Both the position numbers and the translations under genes were made by a program. A stretch of DNA of 64,000 bases from Xanthobacter autotrophicus Py2 (GTDB lineage Bacteria; Pseudomonadota; Alphaproteobacteria; Rhizobiales; Xanthobacteraceae): assembly GCA_000017645.1 (NCBI GenBank), contig CP000781.1, positions 3,087,501 to 3,151,500 on the forward strand. Reading direction: 5' to 3'. Under the pieces are notes generated by a model, which saw only the letters and a program-made list of their open reading frames with translations, searched no databases and was not told the DNA's origin. Position 1 is the first letter of the stretch; every line of letters starts with the position of its first letter. Shown here in pieces: positions 1-10,938 of this stretch.

Positions 1-1315
1 CGTCCGGCTGCTCGGTGGTCTCCAGCACCAGGTCGAAGGCGATGGCCCCGGTGTCGCGCGCCACGGGGGAGAGGGTGAGGCCGGCCATGCGGGCGGGGCG
101 CTCGTCCACCAGATGGCTGTGCATCACCTGGAACAGCGGGCTGCGGGCCAGGCTGCGTTCAGGCTGGAGCGCCTCCACCACCTCCTCGAAGGGCGCGTCC
201 TGAAGCGTCTGGGCATCGAGCAGGGCGGCCCGCGCCGCATCGAGCAGAGCACGGTAACTGGTAGTGCTGGTGACTTCGGCGCGGATCACCAACGTGTTCA
301 CCAGCAGGCCGACGAGGTCCTGCGTCTCCGGCCGGTCGCGGTTGGAGGCGGGGATGCCGAGGCGCAGGTCGCGCTCGCCGGTGAGGCGGAACAGCAAAGC
401 CAGCAGCACAGCCATCAGCCCCATGGCGGTGCTGGCGCCGGCCTCTTGCGTCACAGTGCGCAGGCGCGCGGCCAGCTCTGGAGCCAGGGTGACGGCGTGG
501 CGCCCGCCGCGATGGCTTTGGGTCGCCGGGCGCGGCCGGTCCGTGGGCAAGGCGAGGAGCGCGCCGCCGTCGCCGAGGCGGGTGCGCCAGCCCTCGATCT
601 GCCGCGCCATCTCGCCCGCCTCGAGCCAGTTGCGCTGCCAGATGGCGTAGTCGGCATAGTGCAGCGCCGGAGGGGTGAGCGGGGAGGACGTGCCGGCGCG
701 CCGGGCGGCATAGAGCGCCATCAGGTCCCGGAGCAGCACGGAGAGGGAGGCTCCATCGGAGACGATGTGATGCTGGGTCAGCTGCAGCACATGGGCGTCT
801 GGCGCAAGGCGCACGTGCGTGGCACGGGTGAGCGGTCCGGCGAGAAGATCGAACGGCCGCGCGGCATCGGCGTCGGACAGGGCCTTCAGCCGCCCGTCCG
901 GATCGGCGGCGCCGGAAAGGTCCACGTGATCGAGAGCGATCGGCGCCGTCTCGTGGATCACCTGCTCGGGCACCCCCTCCGGGGTCAGGGCGAAGGTGGT
1001 GCGCAGGGCCTCGTGGCGGGCCGAGAGGTCGGAGAAGGCGGCGGCGAGGGCATCGCCATCGAGCGCGCCGTCGAGGCGCAGGCCCCCGGCGATGGTATTG
1101 AGGGCGCCATTGCCGCCCATCTGCTGCGCCACCCACATGCGATTCTGGGCGAAGGACAAGGGCGCGCGCCGGTTCGGCCGGGGCGCCGTCGGGATGGGCA
1201 GCAGGCGGAAGTCCACCCCTGCCGCCGCGAGGGCGTCCAGGAAGTGGCGGCGCTTCTCCGGTGCCAGCTGGGCGAAGCGGCGGGCGAGGTCGTGCGGCGA
1301 CGGGGCCATGCTCAT
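1..1315 (-). CDS. Non-ribosomal peptide synthetase, N-terminal part (runs off the left edge)
   Basis: This is the second NRPS of the siderophore operon. It is read from 1315 towards base 1 and continues outside the window. The visible 438 codons form a condensation domain, with the catalytic HHIVSDG (HHxxxDG) motif near residue 185 and the motifs LSFAQNRMW and RHEALRTTF. A C domain at the N-terminus means the protein takes over the peptidyl chain from the Thr-loaded PCP of the upstream synthetase. Because the donor module has no epimerase, it should act as an LCL-type domain. The ATG at 1315 overlaps the TGA of the upstream gene (ATGA), so translation is probably coupled; a second in-frame Met lies two codons later. 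The number of modules beyond the edge, and so the product's full length, cannot be seen. Confidence 0.93.
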   Translation of the reverse strand, partial: MSMAPSPHDLARRFAQLAPEKRRHFLDALAAAGVDFRLLPIPTAPRPNRRAPLSFAQNRMWVAQQMGGNGALNTIAGGLRLDGALDGDALAAAFSDLSARHEALRTTFALTPEGVPEQVIHETAPIALDHVDLSGAADPDGRLKALSDADAARPFDLLAGPLTRATHVRLAPDAHVLQLTQHHIVSDGASLSVLLRDLMALYAARRAGTSSPLTPPALHYADYAIWQRNWLEAGEMARQIEGWRTRLGDGGALLALPTDRPRPATQSHRGGRHAVTLAPELAARLRTVTQEAGASTAMGLMAVLLALLFRLTGERDLRLGIPASNRDRPETQDLVGLLVNTLVIRAEVTSTTSYRALLDAARAALLDAQTLQDAPFEEVVEALQPERSLARSPLFQVMHSHLVDERPARMAGLTLSPVARDTGAIAFDLVLETTEQPD

Positions 1316-4300
1316 CCCTCCAGTTCGCCGAGCAGCGCATCCATCTGCGCCAGCGCATCTGCGCCGAGCGCCGGCCTGGGCGCGGCCCCGGTGGCGCGCG
1401 TCTCCGTGGCGCGGGTTTCGGCCAGCACCTGGGCAAGGCTGCGCAGGGTCTGGCATTCGAACAGCCGGCGCACCGGAACCTCCACGCCGAGCCGGTCGCG
1501 GATTTCGAGCCGGACCTGCGTTGCCGACAGGGAATGGCCGCCGAGGGCGAAGAAATTGTCCTCGCGGCCGATTGCGCCTGCGCCCAGCACGTCGCGCCAG
1601 ATGGCGGCGAGGGCTTCCTCGTCGGCTCCTTCCGGCGGCGCGGAGGACGTGGCGGTGGCACGCGGCTCGGGCAAGGCGGCGCGGTCCAGCTTGCCGTTGG
1701 CGGTGAGGGGCAGCGCGTCGAGGGCGACCACATGGGCCGGCACCATATAGTCCGGCAATCCCGCCTGAAGCCGCTCGCGGACGGCGGTCGGATCGACCGT
1801 GCCGGTCGCCACCACATAGGCCACCAGGGCCGGTCCGCCGGGAAGCTCCCGCACCACCACGGCGGCGTCGGTAACAGTGGCATCGTCGCGCAGGCGCGCC
1901 TCGATCTCGCCCAGCTCGATGCGGAAGCCGCGGATCTTCACCTGCCCGTCGCCGCGACCGAGATAGTCGAGGGTTCCGTCCGGCCGTCGCACCGCCTTGT
2001 CGCCGCTGAGATAGAGCCGGCTGCCGGGCGGCCCATAGGGGTCCGGCACGAAGCGCGCAGCGGTAAGGCCCGGCCGCTTCAGGTAGCCTGCGGCAAGGCC
2101 CGCGCCGCCGACGCACAGCTCGCCCGGAACGCCGACCGGCACCGGGTCCAGCATGTCATCGAGGAGATGCAGCGTGAGGTCGGGGATGGGACCGCCGATG
2201 GGGCTGCGGCTTGAGCCTAGAACGTCGCCGGGGCCGAGCGGGCGGTAGGTGACATGCACCGTGGTCTCGGTGATGCCGTACATGTTGACCAGGCGGGCCT
2301 TGATGCCGAAGCGCGCGTACCAGGGGCCGAGCACGCCCACGTCCAGCGCCTCGCCGCCGAAGATGACGTGGCGCAGGGCAAGGTCCGGCGTCTCGGTCCG
2401 GGCCAGCGCCACCTGCAGGAAGGGGCGGAAGGCGGAGGGGGTCTGGTTCAGCACGGTGACGCGCTCGCGCACCACGAGGTCCAGGAACTCCTCCGGCGCG
2501 CGGCTCACCTCGTGGGGCACCACCACCAGCCGCCCGCCAAAGCTGAGGGCGCCGAAGATTTCCCACACCGAGAAGTCGAAGCCATAGGCGTGGAACAGGG
2601 TCCACACATCGTCCGGTCCGAAGCCGAACCACGGCGCGGTGGCGGTGAAAAGGCGCGCCACGTTGCCATGGGTCACCACCACGCCCTTCGGCGCGCCGGT
2701 GGAGCCGGACGTGTAGATGACATAGGCGGGTTGGTCCGGGTGCGGCGATGGCCAAAGGCGCATCGCCGCCGCATCCTCCTCGGCCTCCCCATAAAGGTCG
2801 AGGGGGATGTGTCGCAGCCCGGTCTGCGGCAGATCGGCAGAATTGGCGGTGTCGGCGAGGATGCAGCGCACCCCGGCATCACCGATCATGTAGGCGCGGC
2901 GCGCCTGTGGGTAGATCGGATCGAGGGGCAGGTAGGCGGCACCGGTCTTCAGGATGGCGAGGAGCCCGGCGATCAGCGCCGGAGAGCGCTCGGCGCTGAT
3001 GCCCACGATGTCGCCCGGCCCCGCGCCCGCCTCCGCAAGACGGCGGGCGATGCGCTCCGCATGGCGGTCGAGATCGGCGTAGGTCAAGGCGTCCGCGCCC
3101 CAGGTGACGGCGATGGCGTCCGGCCGCAGGCGGGCCTGCGCGGCGATGCGCTCATGCACCGGCGTGAAGTCCGCGACGTGTGTGGCGGCGATGCCGTGTG
3201 CACGAACGGCGGCGATCTCCTGCGGCAGGCTGAGGGAGAGGGCGGAGAGGTCCGCCTCCGGATGCCCGGCCAGGAGGTCGAGGGCCAACAGAAGGCGCTC
3301 GCAGAGCTGGTCCACAGTCGCGCTCGAAACGTGCGCGGCGTCGTAGCTCCAGGCGAGGCGAGGCTCGGCGTCGGTGATGACGCTGAGGGTGAGGGGGAAG
3401 TTGGTGGCCTCCTGCGAGATCACCGGGCCGAAGGCGAGTCCCTCCACCACGCGCGCCTTCAGGCCGGCTTCCATGGGATAGTTTTCGAACACCAGCAGGC
3501 TGTCGAACAGCGCCTGCCCACTGCGTCCGGCCCAGCGCAGGATGTCCACCAGCGGCGTGTCCGCATGGGCGCTGGTCGCCACGCTTTCCGCCTGAACCGC
3601 GCGCACGAAATCCGCCACCCGCCCGGACCCTGGCACGGTGAGGATCGTCGGCACGGTGGCGATGAACAGGCCGAGCACGCTCTCCATGCGCGGGTCGTCG
3701 TCCGGCCGGCCGGAGACCGTAGTGCCGAATGCCACGGCGGCCCGCCCGGTCATGTGCTTCAGCGCCAGCGCCCAGGCCGCCTGGAACAGGCTGGCGAGGG
3801 TCACCCGCTGCGCCTTCGCGGCCGTGCCTAGGCGATCCCAGCGCTCCGCCGCCAGTGGCACGGTGAGGTGCCGGTGAACGGAAGGAGCTCTGGTTGCGCT
3901 GGCAAGCAGGGATGGCTCTTCGAGCCGGGCCAGCCGCGGACGCCAGAAGGCCTCGCCATCGGCGCGCGGGGCGGCGAGGGCCGCCACATGATCGCGGAAC
4001 CGTGCCGGGGGCGGGGGCACGGCGGCGCCCGCATAGTCGGCCAGCACTTCCGCCATGAGGCGGGCGGAACTCCAGCCGTCCAGCAGCAGGTGATGGGCGG
4101 TCCAGATGAAATGATGCCCGTCGGCCCCGAGCGGCACGAGGCGGATGCGCATGAGCGGCGCCGCATCCAGCGCGAAGCCGCGCGCGCGGTCGTCCTGCGC
4201 GATGGCGTCGAGGGCGGACGTGTCCGCTGCGTCCATGGGTGCGTGCCGGTCCACGGCGAAAGGCACATGCCGCCGCACCGCCTGCAAGGGCGCGCCGAGG

Positions 4301-7300
4301 TCGGCGGTCCACAGGAAGGCACTGCGCAGGATGGCGTGGCGCGCCACCGCCCGCACCCAGGCGGCGGCGAAGCGCTCCGCGTCCAGCCCGGTGATGGTGA
4401 CGCTGAGCTGGTTCACATATGCGCCATCCCCGGACCCCTCCAGCACATGGAAGAGGATGCCCTGCTGGGTCGGCGTCAACGGGTAGAGGTCCTCGATCTC
4501 GCGCCAGGGCAGGGCGAGACGGTCCAGCGCCGGCTGGGAAAGGCCGGCAAGGGGGAAGTCGGAGGGCGAGGCGCCGTCGCTGTCGAGCGCTGCAAGGCGG
4601 GCAAGGTCGGCGGCGATGGCCTCGCTGAGGCGGGCGAGGGTCGCATCCTCCCATCGCGCGGCAGAGGTGGTGAGGCGCAGTTCGGCGCCAGCCTCGCTCT
4701 CGCTGGCATCCACGATCAGCTCGGCGCCGAGGAGCTGGCCCGGATCGGCCGAGAGGTCCATGGCGTCGAGGGTGAACAGGGCGCCGGCGCGGCCCGCATC
4801 CACCCGTCCGAGATGGTTCAAAATGAGTGCCGGGGCCGGGGCTTGTGCGTCTGGGACCGCCCGGCGGGCGGCCTCCTTGGTGGCGAGAAGGGCGCGGCGC
4901 AGGTCGTCCTCCAGCGGCACCGCCGCCGGCGCGAGGGTGGTGAACCAGCCCGCCGTGCGGCTGAAATCGGCGCCCGGAACCAGGTCCCGCCCGTGCCCTT
5001 CGATGCCCACAGTAAGCTGGGGCAGGCCGCGCAGGCGTCCTGTGGCCCGCACCACAGCGGCGAGCAAGAGGTCATCGAGCCGGGCATGGTGGGCGAGCGC
5101 CACCTGACGCAGCGCTTCCACCTGCGGGGCATGGAGGGCGAGGCGGGTCACGCGGCGGTGGCCGAACGTGTTCGCGCCCTCAGGATGGTCGCAGGGCAGG
5201 GGGATGGCGGGTACCGGGACTGTCGCCGCCGGCAGGTGCGTCGTGCGGACGGCGAAGGGCGTGCCGGGGGCCGGCGCGGCGACGGGGCGGCCCTGTTCCA
5301 GGTCGAGATAGGTGCTCTCGATCTCCTCCAGCAGGATGCGCCAGGACACCGCGTCCACCACCAGGTGATGGGCGGTCAGGAACAGTCGTTGCGTGCCATC
5401 GTCGAGGTTTGCCAGCATCGCACGGAAGAGCGGGCCTGCGGCGAGGTCGAGCGCGCTTTCGAGGGAGGCGAAGAGGGCGCCTGCGGCCTCCCGGTCCGCC
5501 GCCGCGACCATAGCGAGGGGCGGTGTCGTGGCGGCATCAGCCTCCTCCTGCCGCCAGCCGTCCGCTCCCCGTGTGAAGCGCAGGTGGAGGGCGCCGTGCT
5601 GGCGGGTCACATGGTCGACGGCGGCCGCGAGATGGCTGGCATCCAGCGGCCGGGTGGGGGAGAGAACCAGCGACTGATTGAAGTGCTGGAGGCGCGGCGC
5701 GCCGCTGTCGAGGAAGGCGCGCTGGAGCGGGGTGAGGGGCAGGGCGCCATGCGGGGCTTCGGGTGCCGCCGGCGTCTCCTCCCGCCGGGCGGCACCGGCG
5801 AGGCGGGCGATGGTCTGGTGCTCGAACAGGTCGCGCGCGGACAGTACCAGCCCGGCGCGGCGGGCGCGGGCGACGATCTGCAGGCTCAGGATGGAATCCC
5901 CGCCCAGCTCGAAGAAATTGGCGTCGAGGTCGGGACCGTTCGGCAGGCGCAGCACTTCCGCCCAGATGCGGGCGAGCATCTGTTCTTCTTCCGTCTGCGG
6001 CGGGCGGCTCTCGGTCGTCGGGGCGGGGCGCTCGGGAACGGGCAGGGCGGCGTAGTCCACCTTGCCGTTGGGGGTCAGTGGCAAGGCCTGAAGCACCACG
6101 AGGCGGGCGGGCACCATGTGATCGGGCAGGCGACGGCCCAAGGCCTCGCGCAACGTGGAGGGCAAGGCCTCGCGCAGCGCTGCGGCATCGGGAGCTGCAT
6201 CCGCCGCCACCACGACATAACCCACGAGCTGGGCCGAAGCGCCCACGGTCTTCAGGGCAACTGCGGCGGCACCCACTCCGGGCAGCCCCCGCAGCGCGGC
6301 CTCCACCTCGCCGGGCTCGATGCGGAAGCCGCGCAGCTTGATCTGCCGGTCGGTGCGGCCGAGATACTCCACCGTGCCGTCGGCGCGCCAGTGGGCGCGG
6401 TCGCCGGTGCGATACATGCGCCCGCCCGGCGGCCCGAAGGGATCGGGCAGGAAGCGCTCGGCGGTGGCGCCGGGCATGGCCTGGTATCCACGCGCCAGGC
6501 CTTCCCCGGCCACGTAAAGCTCGCCGGGCACGCCCACAGGCAAGGCATTGAGGGCGCCATCCAGCACATAGGCCCGCCGCACGCCCACGGCGCGGCCAAT
6601 GGGGGCGTGGGGGGTGTCGAGGCGGGTTGTCGCCGGCACCTTCCAGGCGAGGGGCGAGATCACCGCTTCGGTGGGGCCGTAGCCGTTGATGAGCAGGCGG
6701 GGCTTCAGCGCGCTGGCGGCGCGCGCGAAGCTCTCCGCCGGCATGGCCTCGCCGCCGAAGGACAGGATGTCCACGGGAGGGGCTTCGCCGCGCGCCTGTG
6801 CGGTCTGCGCCAGCGCGTCGAGATAGGCCGGAGGGAAGCCGCCGTGGGTGGCGCGGTGGCGGGCGAGGGTGTCCAGCGTGTCGGCCATGGCCCAGGGGGT
6901 ACGGTCGGTGAGGATGATGGCGCCGCCGTGGATGAGCGGCACCATCCAGCGCTCGTGCGCGCCATCGAAGCTCATGGAGAGAAAGTGGAATTCCCGCGTG
7001 CGCTCGGAGGTCTCGTAGAGCGCGCCGGTGGCGCGGCAGTGCATGGCGAGCGCGCCGTGGGCCACCATCACCCCCTTGGGGCGGCCGGTGGAGCCGGAGG
7101 TGTAGACCAGGTAGGCGAGCTGCTCGGAATGCGCCGTCCGGCTCACCGGGGTCGCCGGCTGGGACGACAGGTCGATCTGGTCCGGGTCGAGAACGGGCAC
7201 CCCTGGCGTGACGCCCTCCCGCGCCAGCACCAGCGTGGTGCCGGCATCGGCGAGGATGTGGGCGATGCGCTCGGCCGGATGGTCGGGATCGAACGGCACG

Positions 7301-10300
7301 AAGGCGCCGCCGGCCTTCCACACCGCGAGCAGGGCGGCGATGAGGCCCGGCCCGCGCGGCAGGCCCACGCCCACCCGCGCCTCCGGCCCCACCCCATGGG
7401 CGACGAGCACATGAGCGAGGCGGTTGGCCTCACCCTCCAGCGCGGCGAAGGATGTGACCTGTTCGCCGAAAATCACCGCCGGAGCGTCGGGCCGAAGCCG
7501 CGCCTGCAGGGCGATGAGGTCCGGCACCGGCAGGTCGGGCAGGGGGCTGTCGTCCGGCCAGGGGGCGGCGCGGGCGGCGAGTGCCGCCTCGTCCACCAGC
7601 GCGAGGAGGTCGAGCCGGGTATCGGGCGCCGCGACCGCGGCTCGGGCGAGGGTGGCGAAGGCGTCGGCGAAGCGGGCCACGGTGGCCGGCTCGAACAGGT
7701 CCAGCGCATAGCCGAAGGCCAGCGCGAGGCCGCCATCTGCGGTCTCGGCAGTCTCCAGCGCCAGGTCGAACTGCTGGCCGCCGCTGTCTCGGGTGAAGGT
7801 GTCCACTCCTGCCCGGGCCCGGCGCGGCAGGTGGGTGTAGAGGGTCTGGAACAATGGATGGCGGCTGAGGCTGCGCGCGGTGCCGAGGGCGTCGAGCACC
7901 CGATCCAGCGGCACGTGCTGGTGCGTTTGCGCCTCCATCACCCCGTCGCGGACACGGCGCAACACCTCGGCGAATGCCGCAGCGCCGTCCACCTCAAGGC
8001 GGAGCGGCAGGGTATTCACGAACAGGCCCATGGTGACGTGGCTGTCGGCGGCCGCGCGGTTGGCGAAGGCGAGGCCCACGGTGAGGTCGTCGGCGCCCGA
8101 AAGGCGATGCAGCAGCACGTTGAACAGGGCAAGGAGCGCCATGGGCAGTGTGGCGTCGGCGGCTGCCGCGAGCGCGCGCAGGTCGGCCGTCAGGGCCGGG
8201 TCGAAGGTGATGTCGAGCCGCCCGCCGCGATGGCTCGCCTCGGCCGGCCGGGGGTGGTCGGCGGGCAGGGTGGTGAGGGCGGGGGCATTGGTGAGGCGGT
8301 CGCACCAGAAGGCAAGGCCGGCTTGGTCCGGGGCCTCCGTAGCCTGCCGGTGGGCATAGGCGAGGTAGGATCCCGCCGGCGGCAGCGCGGGTGCGGATCC
8401 GGCGGCGCGCGCGGTGTAGGCGGCGGCGAGTTCCTCGCTGAGAAGGGCGAGGGACCAGCCGTCGCAGATCAGGTGGTGGAGCGTGACGAGCAGTTCGTCC
8501 CGCCCGTCCGGACGACGCACCAGCAGGGCGCGGGCAAGGGGCGCGGCGCCGAGGTCGAACGGTGCTTCCGCATGGGTCTTGGCGAGGGCGGCATAATGGG
8601 CGCCGTCCGTGTCGTCGCCAAGGTCGGCGTCGGCGAGGGGCAAATCGGCGGCGGCCAATTCCTCCTGCACCGCATCGCCGTCCTCCATGCGCAGGAAGCG
8701 TGTGCGCAGCGCCCCGTGGCGGGCCACCAGGTCCTGAAGCGCGGCGGCGAGTGCGTCACGGTCGACCGGCGCCTCAAAGCGGATGCCGCCGGCCACGTGA
8801 TAGGCGGACCGGCTCGCCGCACCAGCGGCGACCTCGCAGAGGAACCACATGCGTCGCTGCGCGGGGGTCAGCGGCGCCGGGCCATCCGGGGTGGTAACGG
8901 GTGCAACGAAATCGGGCTTAGCCGCCCCGATCTGCTCCAAAGCGGCGGCGAGGCGGCCGAGGGTGGGATGGCGGAACAGCTCCGCCACGGGCACATCCAG
9001 CCCGAGCGCGGCGAGGCGCGCGCGCACCCGCATGGCCTCCACCGAATTGCCGCCGAGGGCAAAGAAATGGCTGTCGGCTGTGAGGTCCTGCCGACCCAGC
9101 ACCTCCGACCAGATGGCGGCAAGCTTGTCCGCCATGGCGCTGAGGGCGGGCGCGACCGGCGTCATGGGAGCGATTTCGCCGGTCCGGTCCTCCAGCACGC
9201 CGTCGCGCAGGATGGCGAAGGCGTCGAGGGTGCCATCCTGATAGCCCCGCGCCACGGCGCTGCGCTGCAGCTTGCCGCTGGAGGTGCGCGGCAGCGCGCC
9301 GGGCTCCAGCAGCACCACCACCCGCGCCGGTTCGAGGAAGGCGTCGCCCACCACCTCGGCCACCAGCGCCGCAATGCTTTGCGCCGACACGGTCTTGCGG
9401 GTGCGGCGGGAGATTTCCACGGCGACGCCGATGCCCTCGCCATCGTCGCAGGCCACCGGGAATGCGGCGATGCGGCCCTGCCGCACCAGATCCACCTCCC
9501 GCTCGATCACCTCCTCGATGTCGTGGGGGTAAAGGTTCTGGCCGCGGATGATGATGAGGTCCTTGGCTCGGCCCGCCAGATAAAGCTGTCCGCCGGAGAG
9601 GAAGCCGAGGTCGCCGGTGCGCAGCGCCCGAACGCCTTCGATTTCGGGGAAGGTGGCGGCGGTGGCGGCGGGGTTGTTCCAGTAGCCTTGGGCGATGCTG
9701 GGGCCGAAGGCCACCACCTCGCCCACCCGGCCCTCGGGCACCGGCGCGCCGGTGGCGGGATCGAGGATGCGCATGCCGTGGTCGTCCGCCGGCGCGCCGC
9801 AGGCGACCACGCGCACCGCTTCAGGGTCTTGGCCAGGCTGCGCTTCGCCCTCGGCCAGCCGCGTGGCGTCGAACCCGGGGGCCTTCAGGCCGTCGCCCCG
9901 CCGCTGGGCGGTGACGAACAAGGTCGCCTCGGCAAGGCCGTAGCAGGGATGCACCGCCCGGGCGTCAAAGCCCAGCGGAGCGAAGCGAGCGGCGAAGGCT
10001 TCCATGGTGGAGGCGCGCACCGGCTCGGAGCCGGAATAGGCGACCTTCCAGGACGAGAGATCGAGCCCCTGCACCTGCGCCGGATCGATGCGCTCGACGC
10101 ACATGCGATAGGCGAAGTCCGGCCCGCCGCTGACCTCCGAGCGGAAGCGCGACAGGGCCTCCAGCCAACGCACCGGCCGGGCGAGGAAATGGCGCGGCGA
10201 CATGAGAATGCAGGCGGCGCCATTGAACAGCGGCTGCAGCAGCCCGCCGATCAGGCCCATGTCGTGATAGAGCGGCAGCCAGCTCAGGATGGTCTTGTCC

Positions 10301-10938
10301 GGCTGGATCGAGAAGCCGGCGCGGATGGCGATTTCGTTGGCGATGAGGTTGCCGTGGCTCACCATCACGCCCTTGGGGGTGGAGGTGGAGCCGGAAGTGT
10401 ATTGCAGGAAGGCAATATCGGACGGGCGGGGCCGTCGCAGAGCGAAGCCGTCTCCGTCGCCATCCGCCACCTCCTCCACGCTCAGCACCGCCGTGCCCGT
10501 CTGGGCGGCGAGAAGGCTCTCCGCCGCCGCGCGGTCGCCGGCATGGACGAGTGCGATGGCGGCGCCGCAATCGCGCGCCATGGCGGCAAGGCGGGCCTGG
10601 TGCTGGGGCCGGTTGGCCTCGGGCGGGAAGGCGGGAACGGCGATCAGCCCGGCATAAAGACAACCGAAGAAGGCGCCCACATAGTCAAGGCCGGTTTCGA
10701 GCAGCAGCAGCACCCGCGCGCCCGGCTCCGCATGGTCAGCCAGCCGCGCGGCGAAGGCCCGCGCCCGCGCGTCGAGGGCGGCGTAGCTCACCTCGCGTTC
10801 GCCGTCGCGCGGGTCATCCAGCAGGTGCAGCGCCAGCGCCTCGCCCTGGCGGATTGCCAAGTCGGCAAGGTGGGTCGCCATGTCGGCGGACGGGACGGCG
10901 GAGGCGAGGAGCATGGGTGGCTGCGGCAGGCGATTCAC
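1312..10938 (-). CDS. Lipopeptide-initiating NRPS: FAAL-PCP-C-A-PCP-E-C-A-PCP
   Basis: This 3208-residue synthetase starts a peptide siderophore. Domains by motif are: a fatty-acyl-AMP ligase at about 1-590 (YTSGSTSTPKGVMV, LPLYHDMGLIGG); PCP (GGNS, about 631); condensation (HHLICDG, about 821); adenylation (YTSGSTGRPKGVMV, about 1277); PCP (GGDS, about 1680, the form usual before epimerases); epimerization (HHLVVDAVSW about 1858, EGHGR, NHLG); condensation (HHLLLDG, about 2281); adenylation (YTSGSTGAPKGVVV, about 2740); PCP (GGHS, about 3133). The second A domain reads DFWNIGMVH at the specificity positions, the canonical L-Thr code. The first reads roughly DGEGSGGIS; D-G-E openings recall Lys/Orn-type codes, so hydroxyornithine or another basic residue is a guess. 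The product should therefore begin fatty acyl-D-X-L-Thr. The start is GTG, overlapping the mbtH stop (GTGA). There is no thioesterase here. Confidence 0.95.
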   Translation of the reverse strand: MNRLPQPPMLLASAVPSADMATHLADLAIRQGEALALHLLDDPRDGEREVSYAALDARARAFAARLADHAEPGARVLLLLETGLDYVGAFFGCLYAGLIAVPAFPPEANRPQHQARLAAMARDCGAAIALVHAGDRAAAESLLAAQTGTAVLSVEEVADGDGDGFALRRPRPSDIAFLQYTSGSTSTPKGVMVSHGNLIANEIAIRAGFSIQPDKTILSWLPLYHDMGLIGGLLQPLFNGAACILMSPRHFLARPVRWLEALSRFRSEVSGGPDFAYRMCVERIDPAQVQGLDLSSWKVAYSGSEPVRASTMEAFAARFAPLGFDARAVHPCYGLAEATLFVTAQRRGDGLKAPGFDATRLAEGEAQPGQDPEAVRVVACGAPADDHGMRILDPATGAPVPEGRVGEVVAFGPSIAQGYWNNPAATAATFPEIEGVRALRTGDLGFLSGGQLYLAGRAKDLIIIRGQNLYPHDIEEVIEREVDLVRQGRIAAFPVACDDGEGIGVAVEISRRTRKTVSAQSIAALVAEVVGDAFLEPARVVVLLEPGALPRTSSGKLQRSAVARGYQDGTLDAFAILRDGVLEDRTGEIAPMTPVAPALSAMADKLAAIWSEVLGRQDLTADSHFFALGGNSVEAMRVRARLAALGLDVPVAELFRHPTLGRLAAALEQIGAAKPDFVAPVTTPDGPAPLTPAQRRMWFLCEVAAGAASRSAYHVAGGIRFEAPVDRDALAAALQDLVARHGALRTRFLRMEDGDAVQEELAAADLPLADADLGDDTDGAHYAALAKTHAEAPFDLGAAPLARALLVRRPDGRDELLVTLHHLICDGWSLALLSEELAAAYTARAAGSAPALPPAGSYLAYAHRQATEAPDQAGLAFWCDRLTNAPALTTLPADHPRPAEASHRGGRLDITFDPALTADLRALAAAADATLPMALLALFNVLLHRLSGADDLTVGLAFANRAAADSHVTMGLFVNTLPLRLEVDGAAAFAEVLRRVRDGVMEAQTHQHVPLDRVLDALGTARSLSRHPLFQTLYTHLPRRARAGVDTFTRDSGGQQFDLALETAETADGGLALAFGYALDLFEPATVARFADAFATLARAAVAAPDTRLDLLALVDEAALAARAAPWPDDSPLPDLPVPDLIALQARLRPDAPAVIFGEQVTSFAALEGEANRLAHVLVAHGVGPEARVGVGLPRGPGLIAALLAVWKAGGAFVPFDPDHPAERIAHILADAGTTLVLAREGVTPGVPVLDPDQIDLSSQPATPVSRTAHSEQLAYLVYTSGSTGRPKGVMVAHGALAMHCRATGALYETSERTREFHFLSMSFDGAHERWMVPLIHGGAIILTDRTPWAMADTLDTLARHRATHGGFPPAYLDALAQTAQARGEAPPVDILSFGGEAMPAESFARAASALKPRLLINGYGPTEAVISPLAWKVPATTRLDTPHAPIGRAVGVRRAYVLDGALNALPVGVPGELYVAGEGLARGYQAMPGATAERFLPDPFGPPGGRMYRTGDRAHWRADGTVEYLGRTDRQIKLRGFRIEPGEVEAALRGLPGVGAAAVALKTVGASAQLVGYVVVAADAAPDAAALREALPSTLREALGRRLPDHMVPARLVVLQALPLTPNGKVDYAALPVPERPAPTTESRPPQTEEEQMLARIWAEVLRLPNGPDLDANFFELGGDSILSLQIVARARRAGLVLSARDLFEHQTIARLAGAARREETPAAPEAPHGALPLTPLQRAFLDSGAPRLQHFNQSLVLSPTRPLDASHLAAAVDHVTRQHGALHLRFTRGADGWRQEEADAATTPPLAMVAAADREAAGALFASLESALDLAAGPLFRAMLANLDDGTQRLFLTAHHLVVDAVSWRILLEEIESTYLDLEQGRPVAAPAPGTPFAVRTTHLPAATVPVPAIPLPCDHPEGANTFGHRRVTRLALHAPQVEALRQVALAHHARLDDLLLAAVVRATGRLRGLPQLTVGIEGHGRDLVPGADFSRTAGWFTTLAPAAVPLEDDLRRALLATKEAARRAVPDAQAPAPALILNHLGRVDAGRAGALFTLDAMDLSADPGQLLGAELIVDASESEAGAELRLTTSAARWEDATLARLSEAIAADLARLAALDSDGASPSDFPLAGLSQPALDRLALPWREIEDLYPLTPTQQGILFHVLEGSGDGAYVNQLSVTITGLDAERFAAAWVRAVARHAILRSAFLWTADLGAPLQAVRRHVPFAVDRHAPMDAADTSALDAIAQDDRARGFALDAAPLMRIRLVPLGADGHHFIWTAHHLLLDGWSSARLMAEVLADYAGAAVPPPPARFRDHVAALAAPRADGEAFWRPRLARLEEPSLLASATRAPSVHRHLTVPLAAERWDRLGTAAKAQRVTLASLFQAAWALALKHMTGRAAVAFGTTVSGRPDDDPRMESVLGLFIATVPTILTVPGSGRVADFVRAVQAESVATSAHADTPLVDILRWAGRSGQALFDSLLVFENYPMEAGLKARVVEGLAFGPVISQEATNFPLTLSVITDAEPRLAWSYDAAHVSSATVDQLCERLLLALDLLAGHPEADLSALSLSLPQEIAAVRAHGIAATHVADFTPVHERIAAQARLRPDAIAVTWGADALTYADLDRHAERIARRLAEAGAGPGDIVGISAERSPALIAGLLAILKTGAAYLPLDPIYPQARRAYMIGDAGVRCILADTANSADLPQTGLRHIPLDLYGEAEEDAAAMRLWPSPHPDQPAYVIYTSGSTGAPKGVVVTHGNVARLFTATAPWFGFGPDDVWTLFHAYGFDFSVWEIFGALSFGGRLVVVPHEVSRAPEEFLDLVVRERVTVLNQTPSAFRPFLQVALARTETPDLALRHVIFGGEALDVGVLGPWYARFGIKARLVNMYGITETTVHVTYRPLGPGDVLGSSRSPIGGPIPDLTLHLLDDMLDPVPVGVPGELCVGGAGLAAGYLKRPGLTAARFVPDPYGPPGSRLYLSGDKAVRRPDGTLDYLGRGDGQVKIRGFRIELGEIEARLRDDATVTDAAVVVRELPGGPALVAYVVATGTVDPTAVRERLQAGLPDYMVPAHVVALDALPLTANGKLDRAALPEPRATATSSAPPEGADEEALAAIWRDVLGAGAIGREDNFFALGGHSLSATQVRLEIRDRLGVEVPVRRLFECQTLRSLAQVLAETRATETRATGAAPRPALGADALAQMDALLGELEG